Under the pieces are notes generated by a model. It was not told the DNA's origin. It ran no database searches and saw only the letters and a list, made by a program, of their open reading frames with translations. DNA of 64,000 nucleotides from Iodobacter sp025352645 (GTDB lineage: Bacteria; Pseudomonadota; Gammaproteobacteria; Burkholderiales; Chitinibacteraceae): contig NZ_JAWQUO010000019.1 of NCBI RefSeq assembly GCF_033446605.1, forward strand, positions 1 to 64,000, written 5' to 3'. Numbering within the stretch: position 1 is the stretch's first letter; each line of letters begins with the position of its first letter. Of the stretch, positions 40,520 through 48,501 are shown one piece after another. The position numbers were made by a program, and so were the translations under genes.

Positions 40520-42170
40520 GATGATCTTCCAGTAAGCCCTGTGCTTTCAGGCCTTTTTCGACCATTTCTAAAGAGGGCGGGGTTTCCCATGTGTGGTGTG
40601 GTGCTGGTGAGGGCACTTCCCATTCCAGCGTATTTGCGCCTTCCCAAGGCTTGGCTGGCGCTTTGCCCACGCCGCCACGAATGGTGTGAATCACATTAAA
40701 CAAGAAAAAGATTTGCCCTAGCCCAAAGCAGAATGCACCCACCGATGCCATGGCATTGAAATCGGTAAATTGCATATTGTAATCAGGGATGCGGCGCGGC
40801 ATTCCGGCTAAGCCCAAAAAGTGCATAGGGAAGAATGTGACGTTAAACCAGATCATTGACCACCAGAAATGAAACTTACCGCGCCCCTCGTGGTACATAA
40901 ACCCTGTCCACTTTGGCAGCCAGTAGTAGGTAGCAGCAAATAGCGAAAATAGTGCGCCCGCCACCAATACATAGTGGAAATGGGCCACTACATAATAGGT
41001 GTCTTGCATTTGGGTATCGACCGGTGCAATAGCAAGGATCAAGCCAGAAAATCCACCAATGGTAAACAGGCAAACAAAACCGATTGAAAACAACATCGGT
41101 GTTTCAAAAGTCATGCTGCCTTGCCACATGGTGGCGATCCAGTTAAATACTTTCACCCCCGTTGGCACGGCAATCAGCATGGTCAGAAACATAAAAAACA
41201 GTTGGGTGCTGGCGGGCATACCCACCGCAAACATATGATGGCCCCATACCATAAACGACAGAATAGCGATCGAGCAGGTGGCGTATACCATCGACACATA
41301 GCCAAACAGCGGCTTACGGGCAAAGGTGGGGATAATCTGGCTGACGATACCAAAAGCAGGCAGCGCCATAATGTAAACCTCGGGATGGCCAAAAAACCAG
41401 AAAATATGCTGGAACAATACTGGATCGCCACCACCAACGGCTTTAAAAAAATGTGTATCAAAGTGCCGGTCGGTGAGCAGCATGGTGACGGCACCTGCGA
41501 GTACAGGAGCCACCGCAATCAATAGATAAGCCGTAATCAGCATCGTCCAGCCAAACAGCGGCATTTTCAGCATCGTCATGCCTGGTGCGCGCATATTCAG
41601 CACCGTGGTGACAATATTGATCGAGCCCATAATCGACGATAAGCCTAAAAGATGGATGGCAAAAATCGCCAGATCCATCCCCATCCCTGCTTGAATGGAT
41701 AGCGGCGGATAGAGCGTCCAGCCACCGGCAGCAGCACCGCCGGGTACAAAGAATGAGATCAGTAGCAGCGCGGCGGCGGGGGGGAGCAGCCAAAAACTCC
41801 AGTTATTCATCCGCGCAAAGGCCATATCGGGTGCGCCGATCATTAAGGGCAGCATCCAGTTAGCAAGGCCAGTAAACGCCGGCATAATCGCGCCAAACAC
41901 CATAATTACGCCGTGCAAGGTAGTCAGCTGATTAAAGAAATCAGGTTGCCAGAATTGCAGGCCGGGCTGAAATAATTCGGCGCGAATACACAGCGCCATA
42001 ATGCCGCCAGTAATAAACATCGTGAAGGCAAACCACAGATATAGCGTGCCAATATCTTTGTGGTTGGTGGCGTAAAACCAGCGTTGAATAAAGGAAACAT
42101 GATGTTCCTCATGGGCGGCATCATGCCCATGAGCGGCCGGAGTGTGGAGCGCGTCGTGTGCAGTAGTCAT
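40512..42170 (-). CDS. ctaD: Cytochrome c oxidase subunit I (aa3 type)
   Basis: A 552-residue catalytic subunit carrying haem a, haem a3 and CuB. The ligand motifs are intact: WFFGHPEVYI (His and cross-linked Tyr of the CuB site), the MVWGHHMF histidine pair, and VVAHFHYVLVAGALFSL with the two haem ligands. Twelve helices. The N-terminus is His-rich (HDALHTPAAHGHDAAHEEHH). The stop is overlapped by the small assembly gene. It lies 11 bp downstream of ctaC. Confidence 0.95.
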   Translation of the reverse strand: MTTAHDALHTPAAHGHDAAHEEHHVSFIQRWFYATNHKDIGTLYLWFAFTMFITGGIMALCIRAELFQPGLQFWQPDFFNQLTTLHGVIMVFGAIMPAFTGLANWMLPLMIGAPDMAFARMNNWSFWLLPPAAALLLISFFVPGGAAAGGWTLYPPLSIQAGMGMDLAIFAIHLLGLSSIMGSINIVTTVLNMRAPGMTMLKMPLFGWTMLITAYLLIAVAPVLAGAVTMLLTDRHFDTHFFKAVGGGDPVLFQHIFWFFGHPEVYIMALPAFGIVSQIIPTFARKPLFGYVSMVYATCSIAILSFMVWGHHMFAVGMPASTQLFFMFLTMLIAVPTGVKVFNWIATMWQGSMTFETPMLFSIGFVCLFTIGGFSGLILAIAPVDTQMQDTYYVVAHFHYVLVAGALFSLFAATYYWLPKWTGFMYHEGRGKFHFWWSMIWFNVTFFPMHFLGLAGMPRRIPDYNMQFTDFNAMASVGAFCFGLGQIFFLFNVIHTIRGGVGKAPAKPWEGANTLEWEVPSPAPHHTWETPPSLEMVEKGLKAQGLLEDHHE

Positions 42171-42181
42171 GTCTCTAATCC

Positions 42182-43279
42182 TTATTTTCTGGCGGCTTTC
42201 ACATCGGCGGGCATAAGTGCATCGCCCGTGGTATTGCCGAAGCTGTTGCGCTCATAGGTAATCACGGCGGCAATCTCGGTGTTGGATAGCGCATTCCATG
42301 CAGGCATGGCGTTTTTACCGCCTAGCACAACGCCCAAGTGGCCAGCCATCGGCCCAGTGGCAATTTTTGAGCCAGCCAGCGACGGGTAAGGGCCAGCGCC
42401 CTTACCGTCGGCCTTATGACAGGCCACACAGTTGGCTTCGTAAACGGTACGGCCACGGGCAATCAGCTCGTCCTTAGTCCATTTTTTATTAGGATCATCC
42501 GCTGCGGCTTTAGCCTCGGCTTGTTTCTTACCTACCCAATCCTGAAACTCCTTATCCGTGACCACTTTAACGACGATGGGCATAAAGCCGTGGTCTTTGC
42601 CACATAGCTCGGAACACTGGCCACGGAAGGTGCCGGTGTTTTCTGCTTTAAACCAGGTATCGCGGATAAAACCTGGAATTGCATCTTGCTTAACCCCAAA
42701 AGCGGGCATCGCCCAAGAATGAATTACATCGTTACTGGTGGTTAGAATGCGGATTTTCTTACCAACAGGTACCACCAAAGGCTCGTCAACTTCCAAAAGA
42801 TAATGCTCGCCCTTAGGGCTGGCTTTGCCGTGGTAATCGTTGATTTGATCCTGTTTGGTAGTCAGGCGGCTTTTAAAATCTACGCCATGATCCAAGTATT
42901 TGTAGCCCCAGAACCATTGATAGCCGGTGGCCTTGATGGTGATTTCTGAATCGCGGGTGTCTTTTTGTGCGATCACCACGCGAGCTGCAGGCCAAGCCAT
43001 AGCAATCAGAATGAGCGCTGGGATAATGGTCCAGAGAATTTCGACCGTGGTGTTTTCGTGGAAAGGCTTGGCGGCGTGGCCGAGGGATTTACGGTGCCTT
43101 AAGATGGCGTAAAACATCACGCCAAATACTAAGACAAAGATCACCAGAATGACCCACATCAACAGCGTGTGCAGATTAGTGATTTCGTGGGCTATTGCTG
43201 ATTGAGCAGGCTGAAAATTCATGCTTCCTGCTTGCGCAATAGCAGCAGGCAGCACTAATGCCAATGCAAGTCTTCGCAT
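42182..43279 (-). CDS. ctaC: Cytochrome c oxidase subunit II with fused cytochrome c domain
   Basis: A 365-residue subunit with signal peptide, two helices, the CuA cupredoxin domain (GQCSELCGKDHGFMP) and a C-terminal cytochrome c domain with CVACH haem site (YEANCVACHKADG) and distal Met (GGKNAMPAW). The caa3-like fusion is common in betaproteobacteria. ATG 43279 follows GGAGG. First gene of the operon; the upstream region 43280-43578 must hold its promoter. Confidence 0.94.
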   Translation of the reverse strand: MRRLALALVLPAAIAQAGSMNFQPAQSAIAHEITNLHTLLMWVILVIFVLVFGVMFYAILRHRKSLGHAAKPFHENTTVEILWTIIPALILIAMAWPAARVVIAQKDTRDSEITIKATGYQWFWGYKYLDHGVDFKSRLTTKQDQINDYHGKASPKGEHYLLEVDEPLVVPVGKKIRILTTSNDVIHSWAMPAFGVKQDAIPGFIRDTWFKAENTGTFRGQCSELCGKDHGFMPIVVKVVTDKEFQDWVGKKQAEAKAAADDPNKKWTKDELIARGRTVYEANCVACHKADGKGAGPYPSLAGSKIATGPMAGHLGVVLGGKNAMPAWNALSNTEIAAVITYERNSFGNTTGDALMPADVKAARK

Positions 43280-43578
43280 TACTCACCTCCCGAGGTGTAG
43301 CGCCTTCCTCGTAACAACAGGGTCGGTCGCAGTTTTAATCTTTATTCATATAAAAATAGCAGAAGATTTGACATATGCAAGTCAGATAGGAGACAGAATT
43401 TCTTACGCAAAGCTTTTTACCGTTTGTCTGCTTTTAGGAAGTGCCTTGCTGAATATGTACTAAAAAATAAATGACCATCTGTTTTTGTGGTCATCAGCAT
43501 TTATCGGCCAAGGGGCGGGGCCAGATTCGATGATACGAATCGGCACCGAGTAAAGGCCATCACCAAGGAGGGATGATC
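43280..43578. promoter_or_regulatory. Divergent ctaC/DUF2189 region with hairpins
   Basis: No gene seen in about 300 bp. ATGACCA (43471-43477) pairs with TGGTCAT (43488-43494); further on GATTCG-ATGATA-CGAATC (43524-43541) sits inside a GC-rich GGCC-bounded segment (43505-43560). This could be a structured leader of the DUF2189 mRNA. AAGGAGGG directly precedes that gene. Confidence 0.45.
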
Positions 43579-44343
43579 ATGAGCGTACATATGGCCGTAT
43601 TAGATCAGCATTTCACGCTGCCTAAGACCAGAAAGGTAGCGGCCAATAGCCCCGTGCTATGGCTACAAAAAGGGTGGACAGATTTATGGGCTCATCCAGG
43701 GCCAAGCTTGATGTATGGCTTATTGGTTACCTTGGCTGGCGCACTGGTGTTGTCTCTAGCCATTAATCACACCTATTTATTTACCACTTCAATTACAGGT
43801 TTCTTATTGCTCGCCCCTTTAGGCGCTGCCGGTATTTATGAGCTGACTTCCGAGCGGGAAGAAGGGCGGCCAACGTCTTTTGTACAGTCGATTCGCGATT
43901 TGCTGGCCAATATGGGTCAGCTTGGCTTTTTAGGCTTGGCACTCGGGATGATTGCGATTGCTTGGGAGCGTTTTTCGGCTATTTTGTTTGCCATCTTTTA
44001 CGGTGGGCAAGATGTCGGCTTAGCCAGCTACATTGGCTCGCTAACAGGTGAGTTTTTACCTTTCACCATCGTTTGGTCTTTAGTTGGGTTCTTGCTTGCT
44101 TTCTTTGTTTTTGGCTTAACGGCTATTTCTATTCCTATGCTGGCAGATCGGGAAGTGGATAGCGTAACCGCCATGATGAGTAGCCTGCGGGCAACGTCAG
44201 AAAATCGTATGGTAATGATCCAATGGGCTGCATTAATTGTGCTACTTACCGCCATTGGCTTTGTTACGGTGGTTGGCTTAATCGTGATTTTTCCTCTGCT
44301 AGGACACGCAACTTGGTATGCCTATAAAGATCTAGTTGAATAG
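43579..44343 (+). CDS. DUF2189 integral membrane protein
   Basis: A 254-residue protein with six or so membrane helices. The segment WTDLWAHPGPSLMYGLLV near residue 35 and the repeated long helices match DUF2189 proteins, which often lie next to cytochrome c oxidase genes in proteobacteria. ATG 43579 gives the best spacing from AAGGAGGG; ATG 43573 is too close to it. Function unknown, and the neighbourhood suggests a link to respiration. Confidence 0.8.
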   Translation: MSVHMAVLDQHFTLPKTRKVAANSPVLWLQKGWTDLWAHPGPSLMYGLLVTLAGALVLSLAINHTYLFTTSITGFLLLAPLGAAGIYELTSEREEGRPTSFVQSIRDLLANMGQLGFLGLALGMIAIAWERFSAILFAIFYGGQDVGLASYIGSLTGEFLPFTIVWSLVGFLLAFFVFGLTAISIPMLADREVDSVTAMMSSLRATSENRMVMIQWAALIVLLTAIGFVTVVGLIVIFPLLGHATWYAYKDLVE

Positions 44344-44467
44344 TGGATAAAGGCCCTGCTTATTGGCTTAAGTGGGGTTCAATAGATTTTATTTATGGCT
44401 AAATCATTTTTAGTACGTCTTTTGTATTGACTCCCCGTTTAAGCTCTTGTATAGTTCGCCCCTCTGT

Positions 44468-44543
44468 CGCGGGGTGGAGCAGTTGGCAGCTCGTCGGGCT
44501 CATAACCCGAAGGTCACAGGTTCGAGTCCTGTCCCCGCAACCA
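44468..44543 (+). tRNA. Initiator tRNA-fMet (CAU), copy 1
   Basis: 76 nt including encoded CCA. Anticodon loop CTCATAA, three G:C pairs in the anticodon stem (GGG/CCC) and the unpaired C1-A72 end are the hallmarks of initiator tRNA. Confidence 0.97.
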
Positions 44544-44569
44544 GAATGCATTATTAGTAATACACCCGT

Positions 44570-44645
44570 CGCGGGGTGGAGCAGTTGGCAGCTCGTCGGG
44601 CTCATAACCCGAAGGTCACAGGTTCGAGTCCTGTCCCCGCAACCA
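44570..44645 (+). tRNA. Initiator tRNA-fMet (CAU), copy 2
   Basis: Identical to copy 1, 26-nt spacer before it. Spacer ends TAATACACCCGT, as does the next one. Confidence 0.97.
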
Positions 44646-44672
44646 GTGATGCATGATCAGTAATACACCCGT

Positions 44673-44748
44673 CGCGGGGTGGAGCAGTTGGCAGCTCGTC
44701 GGGCTCATAACCCGAAGGTCACAGGTTCGAGTCCTGTCCCCGCAACCA
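44673..44748 (+). tRNA. Initiator tRNA-fMet (CAU), copy 3
   Basis: Identical to copies 1 and 2, 27-nt spacer. A terminator follows 8 nt after the CCA, so the three are one transcript. Confidence 0.97.
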
Positions 44749-44756
44749 AAAATTCG

Positions 44757-44790
44757 AAAAAGCCGCTGTTCAAACGAACAGCGGCTTTTT
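44757..44790 (+). terminator. Terminator of the tRNA-fMet cluster
   Basis: A perfect 15-bp stem AAAAAGCCGCTGTTC / GAACAGCGGCTTTTT with loop AAAC. Confidence 0.97.
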
Positions 44791-44833
44791 CATGTGCGTT
44801 TTTTATGGTGGTAGATTTTTATCGCTATATATT

Positions 44834-44860
44834 TAAGATTTTCTGCGTTTGTGTCGCTTA
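44834..44860 (+). promoter_or_regulatory. Sigma-28-like promoter of flgMN
   Basis: TAAGATTT, 11-nt spacer, GTCGCTTA, compared with the consensus TAAAGTTT-N11-GCCGATAA (6/8 and 5/8 matches). It lies 31 bp before the flgM start. The same architecture is found before flgK and the flagellin gene. Confidence 0.6.
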
Positions 44861-44891
44861 AATATACAGTGCTTATTTGGTACTAGATAAA

Positions 44892-45152
44892 ATGCGAATT
44901 AACTCAAATCGAAGCGACTCCTTGATTGCTAATACTGCAGCGGCTACCAGCCCTGCGGCCAAGCCCTCTGCTGCCAAAAATAGGGATGAAACTTCTGTAT
45001 TAAGTGCCGCAAAGCAAGGCTTGCAGGCTAGCCCAGAAATCGATATGGCCAAGGTTCAAGAGATTCGTGCCGCTTTGCTGCGTGGCGAATTAAACTTTGA
45101 TGCCGATAAAGTGGCGGCATTAATGCAGAGATATCACGGTGGGCGTGCTTGA
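44892..45152 (+). CDS. flgM: Anti-sigma-28 factor FlgM
   Basis: An 86-residue FlgM that holds sigma-28 until the hook is finished and it is exported. The start MRINSNRSDSLIANTAAA is disordered and Ala/Ser-rich. The C-terminal sigma-binding helices are DMAKVQEIRAALLRGELNFDADKVAALMQRY (key: VQEIRAALLRGELNFD). ATG 44892 is used; a TTG 15 bases upstream is possible. Its stop overlaps the flgN start (TTGA). First gene of the flagellar locus, under a sigma-28-like promoter. Confidence 0.88.
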   Translation: MRINSNRSDSLIANTAAATSPAAKPSAAKNRDETSVLSAAKQGLQASPEIDMAKVQEIRAALLRGELNFDADKVAALMQRYHGGRA

Positions 45153-45562
45153 ATACGGTGATTCGCCAGTTTGCTGCGGATCTGCAGAGCGATGTGGGCG
45201 CTTATCAAGCTTTAATTGATTTGCTTGAATTGCAATTTACCGCCTCGCTTAATCAGCAAACTGCACAATTAAGCGCGCTACTGGCGCGTATCAGCACGCA
45301 GCTTGCCGAGATTGAATTACGCCGCCAGCGTCGTAGTAAAATTATTAAGGCTTTAAGCCCAGATGACGCGCGCTGCGAGGCCTTGATTGCTACTCTGCCC
45401 AATGCTTTGCAAAGTGTTTGCCAGCAAAAATGGCAACAATTAGCGCTGCTATTAAAGCAGGCCAAGGCGCTTAATCAGCGTAATGGTGAATTTATTTTAT
45501 CGCAGCAAGAAATCATGCAAAGAATCTTGTTTGGTGAGCAGGATATTTATGATCCGCTTTGA
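45149..45562 (+). CDS. flgN: Flagellar export chaperone FlgN
   Basis: A 137-residue all-helical chaperone for the hook-filament junction proteins FlgK and FlgL. It is leucine- and glutamine-rich without hydrophobic segments, and YQALIDLLELQFTASLNQQTAQL matches the N-terminal FlgN helix. The likely start is a TTG overlapping the flgM stop; GTG 45158 is an alternative. The position after flgM is the usual one. The next gene starts inside its 3' end. Confidence 0.78.
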   Translation: MNTVIRQFAADLQSDVGAYQALIDLLELQFTASLNQQTAQLSALLARISTQLAEIELRRQRRSKIIKALSPDDARCEALIATLPNALQSVCQQKWQQLALLLKQAKALNQRNGEFILSQQEIMQRILFGEQDIYDPL

Positions 45563-46229
45563 TCAAATTGGCTATTTACCTGCGCTCAATGCTGGGGCTG
45601 AAACTCCTCGCGCTCAAGCCGATTCGGCGGCATTTTCTGCGTTATTTGCTCAAACTCGCTCAGAAGTACACCGCTATATTGAAGAAGGCCAGACTCAGGC
45701 AATGCCTTTGAGCCCTGAAGGTTTTGCACTTAGAAACGCCAGTGTGCAGCCCGCGGCCTTAGATGCAGATAAGCAGGCATTTATCATGGAAATGTTGCCC
45801 TATGCACGCGAAGCTTCGGCCAAGCTGGGCGTGGCCAGTGATATTTTGCTGGCGCATGCGGCTCTAGAATCTGGCTGGGGTAAAGCGGTTATTAATCAAG
45901 CCAATGGGCAAAGTGCATTTAATTTATTTGGAATTAAAGCGGCTGGTGCTTGGCGGGGCCTGCGTGCGGATGTATTAACGACTGAATTTGAAAACGGTGC
46001 TGCGCTTAAGAAAATAGACCAGTTTCGTGCCTATCCTGATTATCGTAGCGCTTTTCAAGATTACACGTCTTTTTTTAGTGAGAGCAAACGCTTTCGTCCA
46101 GCCATGGGCTCGGGTAATAGCGCCGAAGCCTTTACCAGTGCTTTGGTGAAAGGCGGTTATGCGACTGACCCAGCCTATGCTGAAAAGCTATTAAAAGTAG
46201 TTGCAACGGTTAGAGCGCTAAAGCCTTAA
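45549..46229 (+). CDS. FlgJ-type glucosaminidase/muramidase domain protein (stand-alone)
   Basis: A 226-residue GH73-type peptidoglycan hydrolase. The catalytic region is AHAALESGWGKAVI with the general-acid Glu, then SAFNLFGIKA and FRAYPDYRSAFQDY, which are typical of the C-terminal half of FlgJ. It lacks the N-terminal rod-cap domain, which is encoded separately at 53808-54116. It starts at ATG 45549 after AGGA, 14 bp inside flgN. There is no signal peptide, so export through the flagellar apparatus is likely, as for FlgJ. The job is to open the wall for the rod. Confidence 0.85.
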   Translation: MIRFDQIGYLPALNAGAETPRAQADSAAFSALFAQTRSEVHRYIEEGQTQAMPLSPEGFALRNASVQPAALDADKQAFIMEMLPYAREASAKLGVASDILLAHAALESGWGKAVINQANGQSAFNLFGIKAAGAWRGLRADVLTTEFENGAALKKIDQFRAYPDYRSAFQDYTSFFSESKRFRPAMGSGNSAEAFTSALVKGGYATDPAYAEKLLKVVATVRALKP

Positions 46230-46238
46230 TATTTTCGC

Positions 46239-46859
46239 CTAGTATTGTAAGGGCGATACCTCCTGCGCTGATTTCACCTGCGCGTCCAACTTCTTTCCCG
46301 TACGTTTATTTCTTACCCTGATGACATCGCCTAATTTACCATTTTCCTCGGCAATCACGCTGGCTCTTATTTCTATTAACTCTGCATGCGCGATTAATTC
46401 TATTTGCTGGCCTTTTTTAATGAGATATCCGCTTGGCGCGCTCGCTTGAGCTGGTAAGGCACTGGCATTGATTAGATTTTGGCGAGTGAAGGGGCGAGGG
46501 GGCGCATTTTGTTCTAAGCGGAACATCGCTCTTGCCATATAGCGGATACTCCACTTACTGCCTGTAAGGCAACGTACTGCTACGTTTAGTAAGGCTAAAT
46601 TTTTATCCGTGAATGCTTGTAGCTGCGGCTCGGAGTCGCAGGGCGGTAGTTGGGCTAAATCACGCGGAGGAATCAGCGAAATTGTCAGATAAATCTGACG
46701 CTTTGAGTATTGTTTTGCAGAGCTATCAAAGTAATTTTGTACAAATAAATTAACTTTTTCCGTTGGTTTATTATTTTCTAGGATGTTTGAGTATGCATAA
46801 GTCATTGAAAATGATAAACAAATAAGGGCGAGTGAGAATTGTCCCTGTATTTTTTTCAT
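46239..46859 (-). CDS. flgA: Flagellar P-ring assembly chaperone FlgA
   Basis: A 206-residue periplasmic protein with signal peptide (KIQGQFSLALICLSFSMTYAYS). The C-terminal SAF-type domain is clear: LINASALPAQASAPSGYLIKKGQQIELIA and GKLGDVIRVRNKRTGKKLDAQV. The N-terminal half is poorly conserved, as usual. FlgA helps FlgI form the P ring. It faces away from flgB and converges with the muramidase gene with 9 bp between stops. The ATG at 46859 follows AT-rich sequence, so its translation start is less sure than most. Confidence 0.8.
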   Translation of the reverse strand: MKKIQGQFSLALICLSFSMTYAYSNILENNKPTEKVNLFVQNYFDSSAKQYSKRQIYLTISLIPPRDLAQLPPCDSEPQLQAFTDKNLALLNVAVRCLTGSKWSIRYMARAMFRLEQNAPPRPFTRQNLINASALPAQASAPSGYLIKKGQQIELIAHAELIEIRASVIAEENGKLGDVIRVRNKRTGKKLDAQVKSAQEVSPLQY

Positions 46860-46897
46860 GTAAACATCAATATAGTAGAATATTAGGAGGTAATTAT

Positions 46898-46909
46898 ACC
46901 GTATACGGT
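46898..46909. promoter_or_regulatory. Perfect 12-bp palindrome ACCGTATACGGT between flgA and flgB
   Basis: Located in the 143-bp divergent region, 39 bp from the flgA start and 94 bp from the flgB start. Could bind a dimeric flagellar regulator. No sigma-54 -24/-12 site was seen. Confidence 0.4.
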
Positions 46910-47002
46910 TGCTGGGGGAATATTTACCATCCGCCATCGCCTTTTACGTGCTGAAAGGTTTTGTTATTTTTTTCAGAAAAAAATAAGAGCGAGGGATTGG
47001 TC

Positions 47003-47365
47003 GTGGGAATTCATTTCGATAAAGCCTTGAATATGCATCCCGAAGCCTTACGGCTGCGCTCAGAGCGTACGCAAGTTTTGGCAGCAAATATTGCAAATGA
47101 AAATACGCCAGGCTTTCAGGCTCGTGATTTTAGCTTTCGTGAACGCTTAGATGGCGCTCTGGCAACCGAAGCGGGCGAGCTGGGCGGGCTGGGTGAGGGC
47201 GACGAGTTAATGTACCGCGCTCCCAATCATCCAAGTCGCGATGGTAATACCGTTGAATTAGGCGTTGAGCAGGCTGAGTTTTCGCAGAATGTTTCAGATT
47301 TTCAAATCAGCCTTGCCTTCGTGAATATGAAGTTAAAAGGGCTGGCTAAGGCCATTTCGGGGTAA
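47003..47365 (+). CDS. flgB: Flagellar proximal rod protein FlgB
   Basis: A 120-residue rod protein. Begins with GTG at 47003 (MGIHFDKALNMHPEAL) 8 nt after GAGG; no suitable ATG precedes the conserved region. The rod motif LRSERTQVLAANIANENTPGFQARD and the C-terminal QISLAFVNMKLKGLAKAISG are present. First gene of flgBCDEFGHIJ; flgC follows after 2 bp. Confidence 0.9.
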   Translation: MGIHFDKALNMHPEALRLRSERTQVLAANIANENTPGFQARDFSFRERLDGALATEAGELGGLGEGDELMYRAPNHPSRDGNTVELGVEQAEFSQNVSDFQISLAFVNMKLKGLAKAISG

Positions 47366-47367
47366 TC

Positions 47368-47760
47368 ATGTCTTTTAGAAATATCGCGCAAATTGCGGGC
47401 TCTGCAATGACAGCGCAAACCACACGCTTAAATACCATCGCCAGTAATCTGGCGAATGCTGAATCTGCCTCGGGTAATGAAGCCAGTACTTATCACGCCA
47501 GAAAGCCCGTTTTTTCAGCGCTCAGTGGCGGCAAAGTGCAGGTATTGGATGTGATTGAAAGCACTGAGCCGCTGCGAAAAGCCCACGAGCCTAGCCACCC
47601 GCTGGCAGATAGCGAAGGCAATGTTTTTTACCCAAATGTAAGCCCTGTAGCAGAAATGACCGACATGATGTCGGCCTCGCGCGCCTTTCAAACCAATGTG
47701 GAAGTCTTATCGCGGGTAAAGGCGATGCAGCAGGATTTACTAAAAATGGGCGAGAACTAA
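47368..47760 (+). CDS. flgC: Flagellar proximal rod protein FlgC
   Basis: A 130-residue rod subunit with the N-terminal AQTTRLNTIASNLANAESASG and C-terminal EMTDMMSASRAFQTNVEVLSRVKAM signatures shared by axial proteins. Normal length. It sits 2 bp after flgB. Confidence 0.93.
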   Translation: MSFRNIAQIAGSAMTAQTTRLNTIASNLANAESASGNEASTYHARKPVFSALSGGKVQVLDVIESTEPLRKAHEPSHPLADSEGNVFYPNVSPVAEMTDMMSASRAFQTNVEVLSRVKAMQQDLLKMGEN

Positions 47761-47826
47761 GCGCCAGAAGTGGTCATTTTCCAGATTTTTTTCCTCGATT
47801 TAGTTTCAAATCAATAAGCGCAGCCC

Positions 47827-48483
47827 ATGTCTATCGCACTTTCCCCAACGCAGCAAAACGCCAGCCCGCAGCCGCAGATTAATCCGCTTGAGCCAGTTCA
47901 GGGCCAAAGCGATGGCAATTTCTTTATGACTTTGCTGGTGGCGCAAATCAAAAACCAAAACCCGCTTGAGCCGTCGGACCCTAGCCAGTTTGTAAATCAA
48001 TTAGTCCAGCTTAATCAAATGGATAATTCCAAAAAGATGTTGGGCGAATTAAAAGCCAATTCACAAATGATGCACGATTTGCAAGTGCTGACTTTGGGCA
48101 ATCATGTTGGCTCTACCGTGGCGGTGAGTGGTGGTGCTATTACCTTAGGTAAAGACGCGATATCGGGGCAATTTTCTTTAGAAAGCCCAGCTAAAAAAGT
48201 GTCTTTAGTGATTACAGGGGCAGATCAGCAGCGCACTGTGCTTGATTTAGGTAGCAAGCCGGTTGGGGATGTGGCGTTTAATTTTGATCCTAAAAAATTA
48301 GGTTTACAGCCAGGCTCCTATTCGCTTGCGGTAGAAACAGATAGCAAAGAGAAAGCGGCGGTAGAAGTTTTTGGTGTGATTAAGAGCGTTAATTTAAGTA
48401 ATGGCTTGCCCATGGTGAGCATTGCAGGTTTGGGCGATTTTCCAGTGGCGGCGATTTCAAAGCTAAAAGGCCATTCTGTTTAA
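47827..48483 (+). CDS. flgD: Hook-capping protein FlgD
   Basis: A 218-residue scaffold that caps the growing hook. The N-terminal signature FFMTLLVAQIKNQNPLEPSDPSQFVNQLVQLNQM (key: QIKNQNPLEP) is diagnostic, and the C-terminal tudor/FlgD-Ig region follows. The ribosome-binding site is weak. A 66-bp gap separates it from flgC. Confidence 0.93.
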   Translation: MSIALSPTQQNASPQPQINPLEPVQGQSDGNFFMTLLVAQIKNQNPLEPSDPSQFVNQLVQLNQMDNSKKMLGELKANSQMMHDLQVLTLGNHVGSTVAVSGGAITLGKDAISGQFSLESPAKKVSLVITGADQQRTVLDLGSKPVGDVAFNFDPKKLGLQPGSYSLAVETDSKEKAAVEVFGVIKSVNLSNGLPMVSIAGLGDFPVAAISKLKGHSV

Positions 48484-48501
48484 AGAATTAAGGATTGAAT
48501 T

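Noticed and set aside
44468..44790. Regular roughly 102-bp repeats resembling a CRISPR or satellite array
   Set aside because: Each unit is a complete initiator tRNA with CCA; the repeats are tRNA genes and spacers. No CRISPR array or cas gene was found anywhere.
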